Shown piece by piece: positions 17,077 to 24,255 of a stretch of 35,886 bases of DNA. This stretch comes from a bacterium (lineage in GTDB: Bacteria > Lernaellota > Lernaellaia > JACKCT01), in assembly GCA_019912885.1 (NCBI GenBank), contig JAIOHV010000230.1:1-35886 (forward strand), given 5' to 3'. Both the position numbers and the translations under genes were made by a program. A model generated the notes under the pieces. The model was not told the DNA's origin and made no database searches. It worked only from the letters and a program-made list of their open reading frames with translations. Position 1 is the stretch's first letter, and each line of letters begins with the position of its first letter.

Positions 17077-17805
17077 ATGAAACGACCCATCGAAAATTTC
17101 TTCGGCTACCACCGCCGCAAGAGTTTCTGGAAAAGCGTTCGAAGCGACTTCCGCAGCCTGTTTGTCGCGGGGCTTCTGGTCATCATCCCCGTCTGGGTCA
17201 CGTTTCTGACCATAAAATTCCTTGTCGGCCTGATGGACCAGGCCATCGTGCTGTTGCCGCGCCCGCTGCGACCAGAGCACCTGGTTGGCGAAGATATCCC
17301 CGGGATCGGCGTCCTCATCACTGTCTTTTTCATCCTCGTGGTCGGTTTTTTCGCCCGCAATTATTTCGGCAAGCGCTTTGTCCACTACATGGAACTCGCG
17401 GTCGATCGCACCCCCCTGGTGCGCGGCGTGTATTCGGCGATCAAGCAATTCACCGCGGCGATCTTCGGCGACTCGCGCGATCAGTTTCGCGGCGCGGTGA
17501 TGTTCGAATATCCGCGCCATGGCGTCTGGTCCATCGGTTTCGTCACGAACCGCGTCGCGCGCATGTCGAACGCGGGCGGCCCGGAGAACGCGTTGACGGT
17601 TTTTCTGCCGACGACGCCGAACCCGACATCGGGCTGGTTTCTCGTCATCACCGAGGATCAAACGGTGCCGCTCGACATCTCGATCGAGGATGCGTTCAAG
17701 ATCATCATCTCCGGCGGCGTCGTTCTGCCGGGATTCAAGGTCGCAGGCAAGGACGGCACGGCGGTCCCGGCGGCGCCAAAAGAGCCGAATAGCGGCGAGC
17801 CGTAG
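17077..17805 (+). CDS. DUF502 family inner-membrane protein
   Basis: A 242-residue protein with two transmembrane segments (about 27-48, LFVAGLLVIIPVWVTFLTIK, and 76-92, GVLITVFFILVVGFFA). A soluble domain follows with the family motifs RTPLVRGVYSAIKQ, GFVTN, VFLPTTPNPTSGWFLV, and SIEDAFKIIISGGVV near the end. Function is not established for the family. ATG with GAGG 7 nt upstream (17066-17069). The PspA gene follows 124 bp downstream, which suggests an envelope role; that is an inference. A short basic/Pro-rich tail ends the protein. Confidence 0.93.
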   Translation: MKRPIENFFGYHRRKSFWKSVRSDFRSLFVAGLLVIIPVWVTFLTIKFLVGLMDQAIVLLPRPLRPEHLVGEDIPGIGVLITVFFILVVGFFARNYFGKRFVHYMELAVDRTPLVRGVYSAIKQFTAAIFGDSRDQFRGAVMFEYPRHGVWSIGFVTNRVARMSNAGGPENALTVFLPTTPNPTSGWFLVITEDQTVPLDISIEDAFKIIISGGVVLPGFKVAGKDGTAVPAAPKEPNSGEP

Positions 17806-17929
17806 GAGTCATTGCCGCGCGGAGGCGATGTTCTCGCGATTCGCCTGGCCCGTCGCCGCCGGTTGACCGAGCCCCGATGGCAACGATACAAACACACGGA
17901 GGCGCGGGTCCGCGTCCAGGGGGGCCAAC

Positions 17930-18694
17930 ATGTTCAAGCGATTCGTGCGATGGATCCGTTCGGTGTTCGGCGGCGCGGTGGCTGGACTGGAAGACCCGGA
18001 AAAGATCCTTCAGCAGAATATCCGCGATCTCAACGACCAGATCCCGGCGATGAACGAGAACATCGCGATGGTCAAGGCCAACGTGAATCTGGCCCAAAAG
18101 CAACTCGCGGCGCTTTCGGAAAAAGAAGGCCAGCTTCGCGCGCGCATCACCGCCGCGCTCCAGGCCGGAAAGCGCGATCTGGCGCTGAATTTCGCCACCA
18201 CCTTCGAGCAGGTGCAGACCGACAAGGCGGCCTCCGAGGCGAACCTCGATCTGGCCAAACGTTCGCTTGAAAAGGCGATGCGCGTGCGCGAGGCGTTCCA
18301 GGCCGAGCGCGACCGCAAGATCAAGGAGGCGATGCGCGCCATCAGCCTGTCTCGCCAGGCCAAATGGCAAGAGCAGGTCGCGAACACCATGCAGACCTTC
18401 GAGGTCGCGGGCATCGATCAGACGCACGACGAGATGGTCCGCAAGATCGAGGAAACCGTCGCCAAGGCGCAGGCCAAGATGGAAATGGCGCTCGAATCGC
18501 CCTCGATCGAGACCTTCGAGATCGAAAAGGAAGCCGAGAAGATGCAAGCCAACGAGACGCTGCGTCAGTTTGAGATCGAACTCGGCCTGGTGGCGCCCGA
18601 AGCGGTCCCGGTCCAAAAAACGATGGGCACGGCAGAAACGTCGGCGGCCGAGCCGTCGCCGGCGCCTCGCGAAAAGACGATGGGGCGGGAATAG
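17930..18694 (+). CDS. pspA: PspA/IM30 (ESCRT-III-like) membrane-maintenance protein
   Basis: A 254-residue, almost wholly alpha-helical coiled-coil protein. The N-terminal amphipathic helix (MFKRFVRWIRSVFGG) is followed by DPEKILQQNIRDLNDQIP, then long Ala/Glu/Lys/Gln-rich helices, as in phage-shock protein A and plastid Vipp1. These bind stressed inner membrane and form ESCRT-III-like rods. The last ~35 residues (Pro/Ala/Ser-rich, with KTMG twice) are disordered. The start ATG has a G-rich stretch (GGGGGG at 17919-17924) just upstream. No PspF activator or PspBC genes are adjacent, so regulation here is not the enterobacterial type; DUF502 is the neighbour. Confidence 0.92.
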   Translation: MFKRFVRWIRSVFGGAVAGLEDPEKILQQNIRDLNDQIPAMNENIAMVKANVNLAQKQLAALSEKEGQLRARITAALQAGKRDLALNFATTFEQVQTDKAASEANLDLAKRSLEKAMRVREAFQAERDRKIKEAMRAISLSRQAKWQEQVANTMQTFEVAGIDQTHDEMVRKIEETVAKAQAKMEMALESPSIETFEIEKEAEKMQANETLRQFEIELGLVAPEAVPVQKTMGTAETSAAEPSPAPREKTMGRE

Positions 18695-18707
18695 GTTTTC
18701 TCCGCAA

Positions 18708-18884
18708 AGCGGCCCTGAGCGCAGCCGAAGGAACGCAAAATAAAGGAAATAAAACAATAACTTACAAGTCGAATGCCGTTTTCGCGCCGAATCATCGGCC
18801 GCGTTGGACAAAGGCTTATAAGCTGTTGATTTCAGTAACCTTTGTGTTCTTGGCGCGTCCTTTTGCGTCTTTGCGGTGAAAAAC
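18708..18884. repeat. Repeat-filled spacer: GGCCCTGAGCGCAGCCGAAGG element and TTTGTGTTCTTGGCGC arm
   Basis: 18708-18736 carries AGCGGCCCTGAGCGCAGCCG followed by AAGGAACGC. 18836-18884 matches one arm of the hairpin repeats at 8472-8497 and 33604-33649 (CTTTGTGTTCTTGGCG, then TCTTTGCGGTGAAAAA). Together with the promoter below they occupy most of the 301-bp gap before ybaB; no gene is visible in it. Confidence 0.6.
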
Positions 18885-18919
18885 CATCCCCGCTTTTCCT
18901 CCTCGCGTTTTGTCCCCGC

Positions 18920-18947
18920 TTGCCGGAAAATGGCGTTGGGATATATT
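18920..18947 (+). promoter_or_regulatory. Candidate sigma-70-like promoter for ybaB-recR
   Basis: TTGCCG (18920-18925), 16 nt, TATATT (18942-18947), about 48 nt before the ybaB ATG. It is in an AT-richer patch than its surroundings. Confidence 0.45.
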
Positions 18948-18995
18948 GAACGATCTTCGGCCGCCCCACCTTCGGCCGAAATTGAGGTGCTTTCC

Positions 18996-19313
18996 ATGAA
19001 GGGTATTCCTGAACTTCTCAAGATTGCGCAAAAGGCTCAGGCCGACCTGGCTCAGGTTCAGCAGGAGCTTGGTTCTCGTATCGTCGAGGCGTCGGTCGGC
19101 GGCGGCATGGTCATCGCCAAGGCTAACGGCAAGCTCGAGATCGTTTCCGTCGAGATCAAACCGGAGGTGATCGCCTCGGGTGACGCCGAAATGTTGCAGG
19201 ATCTCGTCATCGCGGCCGTCAACGAGGCGCTCAGGCGAGCGCAGGCGGTCGCCAGCGAGGAAATGGGCAAGGTCGCCGGCGCCCTGAAAATCCCCGGCAT
19301 GTTCGGCCAGTAG
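18996..19313 (+). CDS. ybaB: Nucleoid-associated protein, YbaB/EbfC family
   Basis: This 105-residue protein has the family length and pattern. A long N-terminal helix (GIPELLKIAQKAQADLAQVQ) is followed by beta strands with GGGMVIAKANGKLEIVSVEI (quoted in part), then VIASGDAEMLQDLVIAAVNEA, and GALKIPGMFG at the C-terminus. It binds DNA as a dimer. ATG at 18996, with GAGG 8 nt upstream (18984-18987); longer in-frame starts lie in the promoter region. recR follows 12 bp downstream, the usual ybaB-recR pair, but the common third gene dnaX is not upstream. Confidence 0.95.
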   Translation: MKGIPELLKIAQKAQADLAQVQQELGSRIVEASVGGGMVIAKANGKLEIVSVEIKPEVIASGDAEMLQDLVIAAVNEALRRAQAVASEEMGKVAGALKIPGMFGQ

Positions 19314-19325
19314 GCGGCGCGTCGC

Positions 19326-19925
19326 GTGGCCCTCGACGCCGGCCCCATCCGCGATCTGGCCGCGCGCCTTTCGCGCCTGCCGGGCATCGGCGCCAAGAGC
19401 GCCGCGCGCCTTTCCCATCACATCCTCAAAATGCCCGAGGAAGAAGCGCGGGCGCTCGCCGAGGCGATTGCGAACATCAAATCGCGCATCGCTCTTTGTG
19501 AGGTTTGCTTCAACCTGACGGACGTGCAGCCCTGCGCCATCTGCGCCGATCCCAACCGCGACCAGGCGATCGTGTGCGTTGTCGAGCAACCCGCCGACGT
19601 GAACGCCTTCGAAAAGACCGCCGATTACAAGGGCGTTTATCACGTGCTGCACGGCGCGCTCAGTCCGCTCGAGGACATCGGCCCCGAGTCGCTGCGCATC
19701 GCGGAGCTCATCGAACGCCTTCGCGGAGGGCAGGTGCGCGAGGCGATCATCGCGACGAATCCAAACCGCGAGGGCGAGGCGACCGCGCACTATCTCGCCG
19801 AGGCTTTGCGCCCGCTGGGCGTGCGCGTGACGCGCATCGCCCACGGCGTGCCGGCGGGCAGCGAGCTTGAATACGCCGACGCCGTGACGCTCGGCTTTGC
19901 GCTGTCGGGGCGACGCGAGCTATAA
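19326..19925 (+). CDS. recR: Recombination mediator protein RecR
   Basis: A 199-residue RecR, full length. The helix-hairpin-helix (LSRLPGIGAKSAARLSHHIL) comes first. The C4 zinc finger uses Cys58, Cys61, Cys70 and Cys73 (CEVC, CAIC). The Toprim domain begins VCVVEQPADVNAFEKT and continues GAIL-equivalent HGALSPLEDIGPE. With RecO (and RecF) it loads RecA on gapped DNA. Start is GTG, 12 bp after ybaB, with only a weak GGCGG-type ribosome site. The MglA-like gene follows 24 bp downstream. Confidence 0.97.
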   Translation: MALDAGPIRDLAARLSRLPGIGAKSAARLSHHILKMPEEEARALAEAIANIKSRIALCEVCFNLTDVQPCAICADPNRDQAIVCVVEQPADVNAFEKTADYKGVYHVLHGALSPLEDIGPESLRIAELIERLRGGQVREAIIATNPNREGEATAHYLAEALRPLGVRVTRIAHGVPAGSELEYADAVTLGFALSGRREL

Positions 19926-19949
19926 GGGTCGCCATCCTCGGAGGCGCGC

Positions 19950-20543
19950 TTGGTCTTCCTCAACGATCACGCCAAGGAACTGAACGCGAAGATCGTGTAC
20001 GTCGGCCCGTCGGGCTCCGGCAAGACCGCGAACCTGAAGTGCGTCGCCGATCGCACGGATCGCCGTCACGTGGGCGAATTGATTTCGCTCGAACGCCAGG
20101 CCAATCATACGGCGTATTTCGACTTTCTTCCGCTTTTTCTCGGGCGCATTCACGGCTATCGCGCGCGGCTGCATCTGTACACGATCCCGGGGCGCCTGCC
20201 GTTCGCCTCGACGGAACGGATGATCATGAAGGGGCTGGACGCGATGGTGTTCGTGGTCGATTCCGACAGGGCGCGCATGCAGGACAACTACGAGGCCATG
20301 CGCCGCGCGTGGGACGCCTTGCGAGCCGCGGGCGTCGATCCGGATACGTTGCCGATCGTCTTTCAACTCAACAAGCGCGATCTTCCAACGGCCGCGCCCG
20401 CGGACGAGCTGCTGCGCCTGCTGGATGTCGGCGCGCGCCCGTGGTTTGGCGCGTCCGCGACAAAAGGCGAGGGGGTGTTTGACACCGTGCGCGCCGCCGC
20501 GGGGCTCGTGCTCGAACGCATGATGGGGAAACGTTCCGCATGA
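19950..20543 (+). CDS. MglA-like small Ras-type GTPase with substituted catalytic residues
   Basis: A 197-residue GTPase collinear with MglA, the polarity switch of Myxococcus and Thermus. P-loop GPSGSGKT (19-26); FDFLP (57-61); the MglA-type switch II YTIPG (77-81) instead of DxxG; NKRD (141-144). From memory of Thermus MglA, Arg53 (intrinsic arginine finger) and Gln82 are needed for GTP hydrolysis. Here His53 and Arg82 occupy these positions at the same numbering. It may hydrolyse GTP poorly or use another mechanism. No MglB (roadblock) gene adjoins. Start TTG with GGAGG 5 nt upstream (19940-19944). Its stop overlaps the threonine aldolase ATG. Confidence 0.88.
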   Translation: MVFLNDHAKELNAKIVYVGPSGSGKTANLKCVADRTDRRHVGELISLERQANHTAYFDFLPLFLGRIHGYRARLHLYTIPGRLPFASTERMIMKGLDAMVFVVDSDRARMQDNYEAMRRAWDALRAAGVDPDTLPIVFQLNKRDLPTAAPADELLRLLDVGARPWFGASATKGEGVFDTVRAAAGLVLERMMGKRSA

Positions 20544-21634
20544 CGAACACCGGTTCTCCCCGCGAAAAGCGCGTCGTCGATCTTCGTTCCGACACCGTAA
20601 CCAAACCCGGCGACGGTATGCGCCGCGCGATGGCCGAGGCCGTTGTCGGCGACGATGTTTTTCGCGACGATCCCACCGTGCTCGCGCTCGAGGCGCGCAT
20701 CGCGCAGATCCTGGGCAAGGAGGCGGCGCTGCTGTTTCCGACCGGCACGATGAGCAACGCCGCGGCGATCGGCGTGCATGCGGAGACGGGCGCCGAGGTG
20801 CTGTGCGAGGAAAACTGCCACATCTACAACTACGAGTCCGCGCACGCCGCCGCGCTCTCGGGCGTTCAGCTTCACCCGGTGCGCGGGCACAACGGCGCGC
20901 TCTCGCCCGAGGCGCTGAAGCTCCACGTCCGCCCCGACGACGCGCATTTTCCACCGACGCGCGCGGTGACGATGGAAAACACGCACAACCGCTGCGGCGG
21001 GCGCGTCATCGGGCTCGCATCGATGAAGGCGGTGTGGGAGTGGAGCCGCGAAGCGGGAATCGCGGTGCACCTGGACGGCGCGCGCGTGTGGAATGCGTCG
21101 GTCGCGCTGGGCGTTCCCGCGAAACAGATCGCGATGTACGCGGACACCGTCAGCGTGTGCCTGTCCAAGGGCCTCGGCGCGCCGGCGGGCTCGCTGCTCT
21201 CGGGCCCGAAAAAGCTGATCGACAAGGCGTTGCGCCTGCGCAAGCGGTTCGGCGGCGCGATGCGCCAGTCGGGCGTGCTTGCCGCGGCGGGCTTGTACGC
21301 GCTCGACCACAACGTCGCGCGCCTCGCGGAGGATCACGTCAACGCCCGGCGCCTCGCCGACGGCATCGCCGACCTGCCGGGCATCGATCTGAACCCGGCG
21401 GAGGTCGAGACGAACATCGTCATCTTCCGCGTCGAAGCGCCGTGGACCGCGCCCGAATTGCAAGCGGTCTTGCAGGAATACGGCGTGCGCGTGCTGGCGA
21501 CCGCGCCTGACAAGATCCGCGCCGTGACGAATCTCGACGTCAGCGCCGACGACATCGCGCACGCGGTTGATGTGTTTGCGCGGGTGTTCGGCAATAAGGC
21601 ATTGGGCGACCGGCGACCGGCGACCGGTCCATAA
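20540..21634 (+). CDS. ltaE: Low-specificity L-threonine aldolase
   Basis: A 364-residue fold-type I PLP enzyme splitting L-threonine/allo-threonine to glycine and acetaldehyde. VDLRSDTVTKPGDGMRRAM is the family start; FPTGTMSN (66-73), ENTHNRCGG (146-154), HLDGAR (177-182) and SVCLSKGLGAPAG with the PLP lysine at Lys210 are all present. The ATG overlaps the MglA-like stop by 4 bp (ATGA), an unexpected coupling. The last ~10 residues (GDRRPATGP) come from 7-bp GCGACCG tandem units at 21605-21627, so the C-terminus is repeat-derived. Confidence 0.95.
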   Translation: MTNTGSPREKRVVDLRSDTVTKPGDGMRRAMAEAVVGDDVFRDDPTVLALEARIAQILGKEAALLFPTGTMSNAAAIGVHAETGAEVLCEENCHIYNYESAHAAALSGVQLHPVRGHNGALSPEALKLHVRPDDAHFPPTRAVTMENTHNRCGGRVIGLASMKAVWEWSREAGIAVHLDGARVWNASVALGVPAKQIAMYADTVSVCLSKGLGAPAGSLLSGPKKLIDKALRLRKRFGGAMRQSGVLAAAGLYALDHNVARLAEDHVNARRLADGIADLPGIDLNPAEVETNIVIFRVEAPWTAPELQAVLQEYGVRVLATAPDKIRAVTNLDVSADDIAHAVDVFARVFGNKALGDRRPATGP

Positions 21635-21640
21635 GCCGTC

Positions 21641-21758
21641 TGCCGGGGCGAGCCGGATCCTTCGCTTCGCTCAGGATGACGACGCGGTGCGGGATGACGA
21701 CGCGGTGCGGGCGAGCGAGCGACGCTCGTAACTCGTCACTCGTGACTCGTCACTCGTA
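21641..21758. repeat. TCATCCTGAG-type repeat (inverted), 18-bp duplication and 7-bp array
   Basis: 21641-21680 is the second inverted TCATCCTGAG-type copy. GGATGACGACGCGGTGCG is exactly duplicated in tandem (21674-21691, 21692-21709). 21731-21758 holds four 7-bp units (ACTCGTC, ACTCGTG, ACTCGTC, ACTCGTA), the complement of the array at 8361. Confidence 0.9.
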
Positions 21759-21766
21759 AATCGACA

Positions 21767-22414
21767 CTAGTTAATGCGCGTGATGTAGGGCTCGACCTGC
21801 TCGCGTTCGCGGATGGCGTTGGCGTATTGCTGCGCGCCCTCGCGGGTGGAGAACTGGCCGACGCGCACGCGGTACCACACGCCCTTGCCGGGAATATCCG
21901 CGCGCACGATGTAGGCCTCGATGCCTTTCTTGACGTACGCGCTCTGCTTGCCCTTGGCCTCGGCTTCGTTCGGGTGCGCGGAGAGCTGCACCGTCCAGCC
22001 GCCGCCGGTCGGAGGCGTGGGAGCCGAGCCGGCCGCGACCGCGGACGGTGGCGGCGGAGGCGAAGGCGCCTCGTAAGCGGGCGGCGGCTCGTCGGCCACG
22101 GGCATGGGCGTGCCGACCGGAGAGCCCGGCTTGTCGAGCAGGTTCACCGGCTCGGCCGGTTCGCCGGTATCCATCGAACCGCCTTCGAGGTCCTGTTCGG
22201 TGACGACAAACGGCGCCGGCTCGACCTCGGTCGGCTCGCGAACGTCGGCCATCAGCTCTTCGCCGCCGTCCATGCGCGTCAGGCCTTTGCCGACGACGAT
22301 GCCGAGCGCGAAGACGATCGCCATCACCGCGATCAGGCCGGCGAGAAGAAAGGCGATCTGCCGATTGTCGAGCTCAAAGGTGAGCTTGTTGCGAAATTTT
22401 CGAAGGTCGCGCAT
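21767..22414 (-). CDS. SPOR-domain inner-membrane protein
   Basis: A 215-residue bitopic protein. A basic cytoplasmic start (MRDLRKFRNKLTFEL) is followed by one transmembrane helix at about 20-41. A Pro/Glu-rich periplasmic linker follows (PPPPP near 120). The C-terminal SPOR domain (about 140-215) has GGWTVQLSAHPNEAEA, VWYRVRVGQFSTREGA and a YITRIN end. SPOR domains bind glycan strands without stem peptides at division sites, so a FtsN-like or septal role is likely. I chose the ATG at 22414 because upstream in-frame codons (to 22516) would put an Arg-rich non-membrane extension before the clean N-terminus. Divergent from the NYN gene. Confidence 0.88.
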   Translation of the reverse strand: MRDLRKFRNKLTFELDNRQIAFLLAGLIAVMAIVFALGIVVGKGLTRMDGGEELMADVREPTEVEPAPFVVTEQDLEGGSMDTGEPAEPVNLLDKPGSPVGTPMPVADEPPPAYEAPSPPPPPSAVAAGSAPTPPTGGGWTVQLSAHPNEAEAKGKQSAYVKKGIEAYIVRADIPGKGVWYRVRVGQFSTREGAQQYANAIREREQVEPYITRIN

Positions 22415-22572
22415 GAGCCCGCCCAGTTTGGCGAAAGACGCCGAAAACGCAAGCGGTCGGCATAAGGAGCCGGATCGGCGCCACGGCGCGATTTGGGGCG
22501 CGGCGATTCGCGACAAGCCGGAATTTTGAATGAATTCTCACGGAAATGATCGCTTCGTCGCGGGATGTCCCC

Positions 22573-22604
22573 TTGACAATCGCGCGCATGAACGACTGAA
22601 TAAT
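22573..22604 (+). promoter_or_regulatory. Candidate promoter upstream of the NYN-LOTUS gene
   Basis: A perfect TTGACA (22573-22578) is followed by TGAATAAT (22597-22604), giving an 18-nt spacer to TGAATA or 20 nt to AATAAT. It lies in the 296-bp divergent gap. An AT-rich run (22676-22713, with eight Ts then TAAACTTTATTTT) follows and is more likely 5' leader than coding. Confidence 0.35.
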
Positions 22605-22710
22605 CAAGGTCTGGGACCGCGCCCCGGACAAGCACCGTGTGGCGGCGCCCGCGATCCGATCGGTCGACAGGGAGCTTTTTTTTAAACTTTATTTTCCGGG
22701 GTTATTTATT

Positions 22711-24042
22711 TTGGCATCCGCAGCGTCCAGCGATCCGTCCATCATCGGTCCGCGCAAAATCGCCGTCTACTGGGACTTCGAAAACATTCACAATGGCATC
22801 CAGCCGCGGGGCGTGGCGACGCACCAGCGCGCCAATCCGTTTCGCGTGACCGGCAACATGGTCGAGGTGAAGGCCGTCCTTGACTACCTCAGCTCGCTTG
22901 GCGACGTCGTCATCAATCGCGCCTACGCGAACTGGACGATGTTCAAGAACTACCGCTTCGTCATGCTCGAGCACTCCATCGACCTGATCCAGCTCTTCCC
23001 GCGCGGGCAGCACGCGAAAAACGGCGCGGACATCCGCATGGCCATCGACGCGCTCGAGGACATTTTTCATTTCGACGAGATCGACACGCAGGTCATCATC
23101 GGCGGCGATTCCGATTTCTCCGGCGTGGCGCAAAAGCTTCGCCAGCACGGCAAATACGTCATCGGGATCGGCGCGCGGAATTCGTCGAACATCTACTGGA
23201 TCAAAAGCTGCAACGAGTTCAAATACTACCACACGCTGACCGGCAGCCGGACGCGCGCCGAGGACGAGAACGAAGAAGCACCGCCCGAGGGCGAGCTGGA
23301 TCTCGATGAGGCGAAGGACCTCTTGCTTCGCGCGACGCGGCGCCTCGGCCGCAATCACGAGGAAGGCCTCGTCCCGCTTTATAGCGTGCGGCCCATGATG
23401 ATCCGCATGGACCCGTCGTTCGACGAAAGCAATTTCGGTTTCGAAAGTTTCCTGAAATTCGTCGAGGACTCCCACGACATCCTGCACGTTCAGGAATCCC
23501 CCGACGGCCCGATGATCCGGCCCGCCGCGCGCGCGGGCGAGGTCGCGACGCCGAGCCCCGAAAATCTTTCGAAGGAAGATCTCGAACGCATTTACCGCAG
23601 CGTGCTGCGTCAGATCGATTATCGCCTCATGCCGCACGCGGAGCGGATGCAGGCGCTCGAAACGCTCTTCAACCTTCTGTCCGAACACGGACCGATCGAG
23701 GATCAAACGGCCGTCAAGGAGCAGCTTCTGGAGCGCTACACCAACGAGGGCAACGCGATCACCGACGAAGACGCGCAGCACATCTGGGATATGGGATACA
23801 AGGCGAACGTGTATTATTTCCAGGAATATCCCTACCGAAACATCGTCCTCAACGAGCGCATCCCGTCGATCCAGGCGATGGTGCGCCGCGCCGATCTCTC
23901 CATCGTCAAGCGACTCATTGGTAAATGCCCCGTGCAGCCGCTCGATCCCGAGGTCATCTCCGACATGCTTTACGGCGTGACGGAAAACGGCCGCGTCGAA
24001 TACGTTCGCGAGCTGATCGGCGAGGCCGAAGCCGCCGGCTGA
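22711..24042 (+). CDS. NYN (PIN-like) RNase-fold protein with LOTUS/OST-HTH domain and a large C-terminal region
   Basis: A 443-residue predicted RNA-processing protein. NYN domain: KIAVYWDFENIHNG (Asp22), NGADIRMAID (Asp107), IIGGDSDFSGVAQKL (Asp133, Asp135), the acidic set of the LabA/MARF1 group. A LOTUS/OST-HTH domain follows at about 198-265 (LVPLYSVRPMMIRMDPSF; NFGFESFLKFVED), known in other proteins to bind structured or G-rich RNA. The last ~170 residues (helical, from LSKEDLERIYRSVLRQI) are not recognised. Start is uncertain: TTG at 22711 is preferred because the upstream GTG (22639) would translate the AT-rich leader into a hydrophobic stretch. The gene stands alone. Confidence 0.85.
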   Translation: MASAASSDPSIIGPRKIAVYWDFENIHNGIQPRGVATHQRANPFRVTGNMVEVKAVLDYLSSLGDVVINRAYANWTMFKNYRFVMLEHSIDLIQLFPRGQHAKNGADIRMAIDALEDIFHFDEIDTQVIIGGDSDFSGVAQKLRQHGKYVIGIGARNSSNIYWIKSCNEFKYYHTLTGSRTRAEDENEEAPPEGELDLDEAKDLLLRATRRLGRNHEEGLVPLYSVRPMMIRMDPSFDESNFGFESFLKFVEDSHDILHVQESPDGPMIRPAARAGEVATPSPENLSKEDLERIYRSVLRQIDYRLMPHAERMQALETLFNLLSEHGPIEDQTAVKEQLLERYTNEGNAITDEDAQHIWDMGYKANVYYFQEYPYRNIVLNERIPSIQAMVRRADLSIVKRLIGKCPVQPLDPEVISDMLYGVTENGRVEYVRELIGEAEAAG

Positions 24043-24079
24043 CGTCGGATCACCGGCGAACGGAACCGCGACCGACGAA

Positions 24080-24104
24080 CGGAGCCGCGACCGTCAGGGA
24101 GCGG
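24080..24104. repeat. GGAGCCGCGACCGTCAGGGAGCGG repeat copy
   Basis: Third copy of the family seen inverted at 11297-11326. It is preceded at 24061-24075 by a partial copy (CGGAACCGCGACCGA). It lies between the NYN stop and an AT-rich patch (24171-24200) upstream of the M14 gene. Confidence 0.65.
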
Positions 24105-24255
24105 GTGGCACGCTCGCCCCGCTGCAACGCGCTTTTTCCCGCGATGTCCGTTTGATCGCGATCACGCGCGAAAAAACTCGTTTTATGGTAAAAAGTCGCG
24201 TCTGAAAATCGTCCGATGAGCGCGCTGGCGCTTTTCGCTTACCCGGATCTCGGCC

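Noticed and set aside
18695-18995. Small gene in the 301-bp gap before ybaB
   Set aside because: The in-frame extension upstream of ybaB is repeat and promoter DNA, with no ribosome site or conserved pattern.
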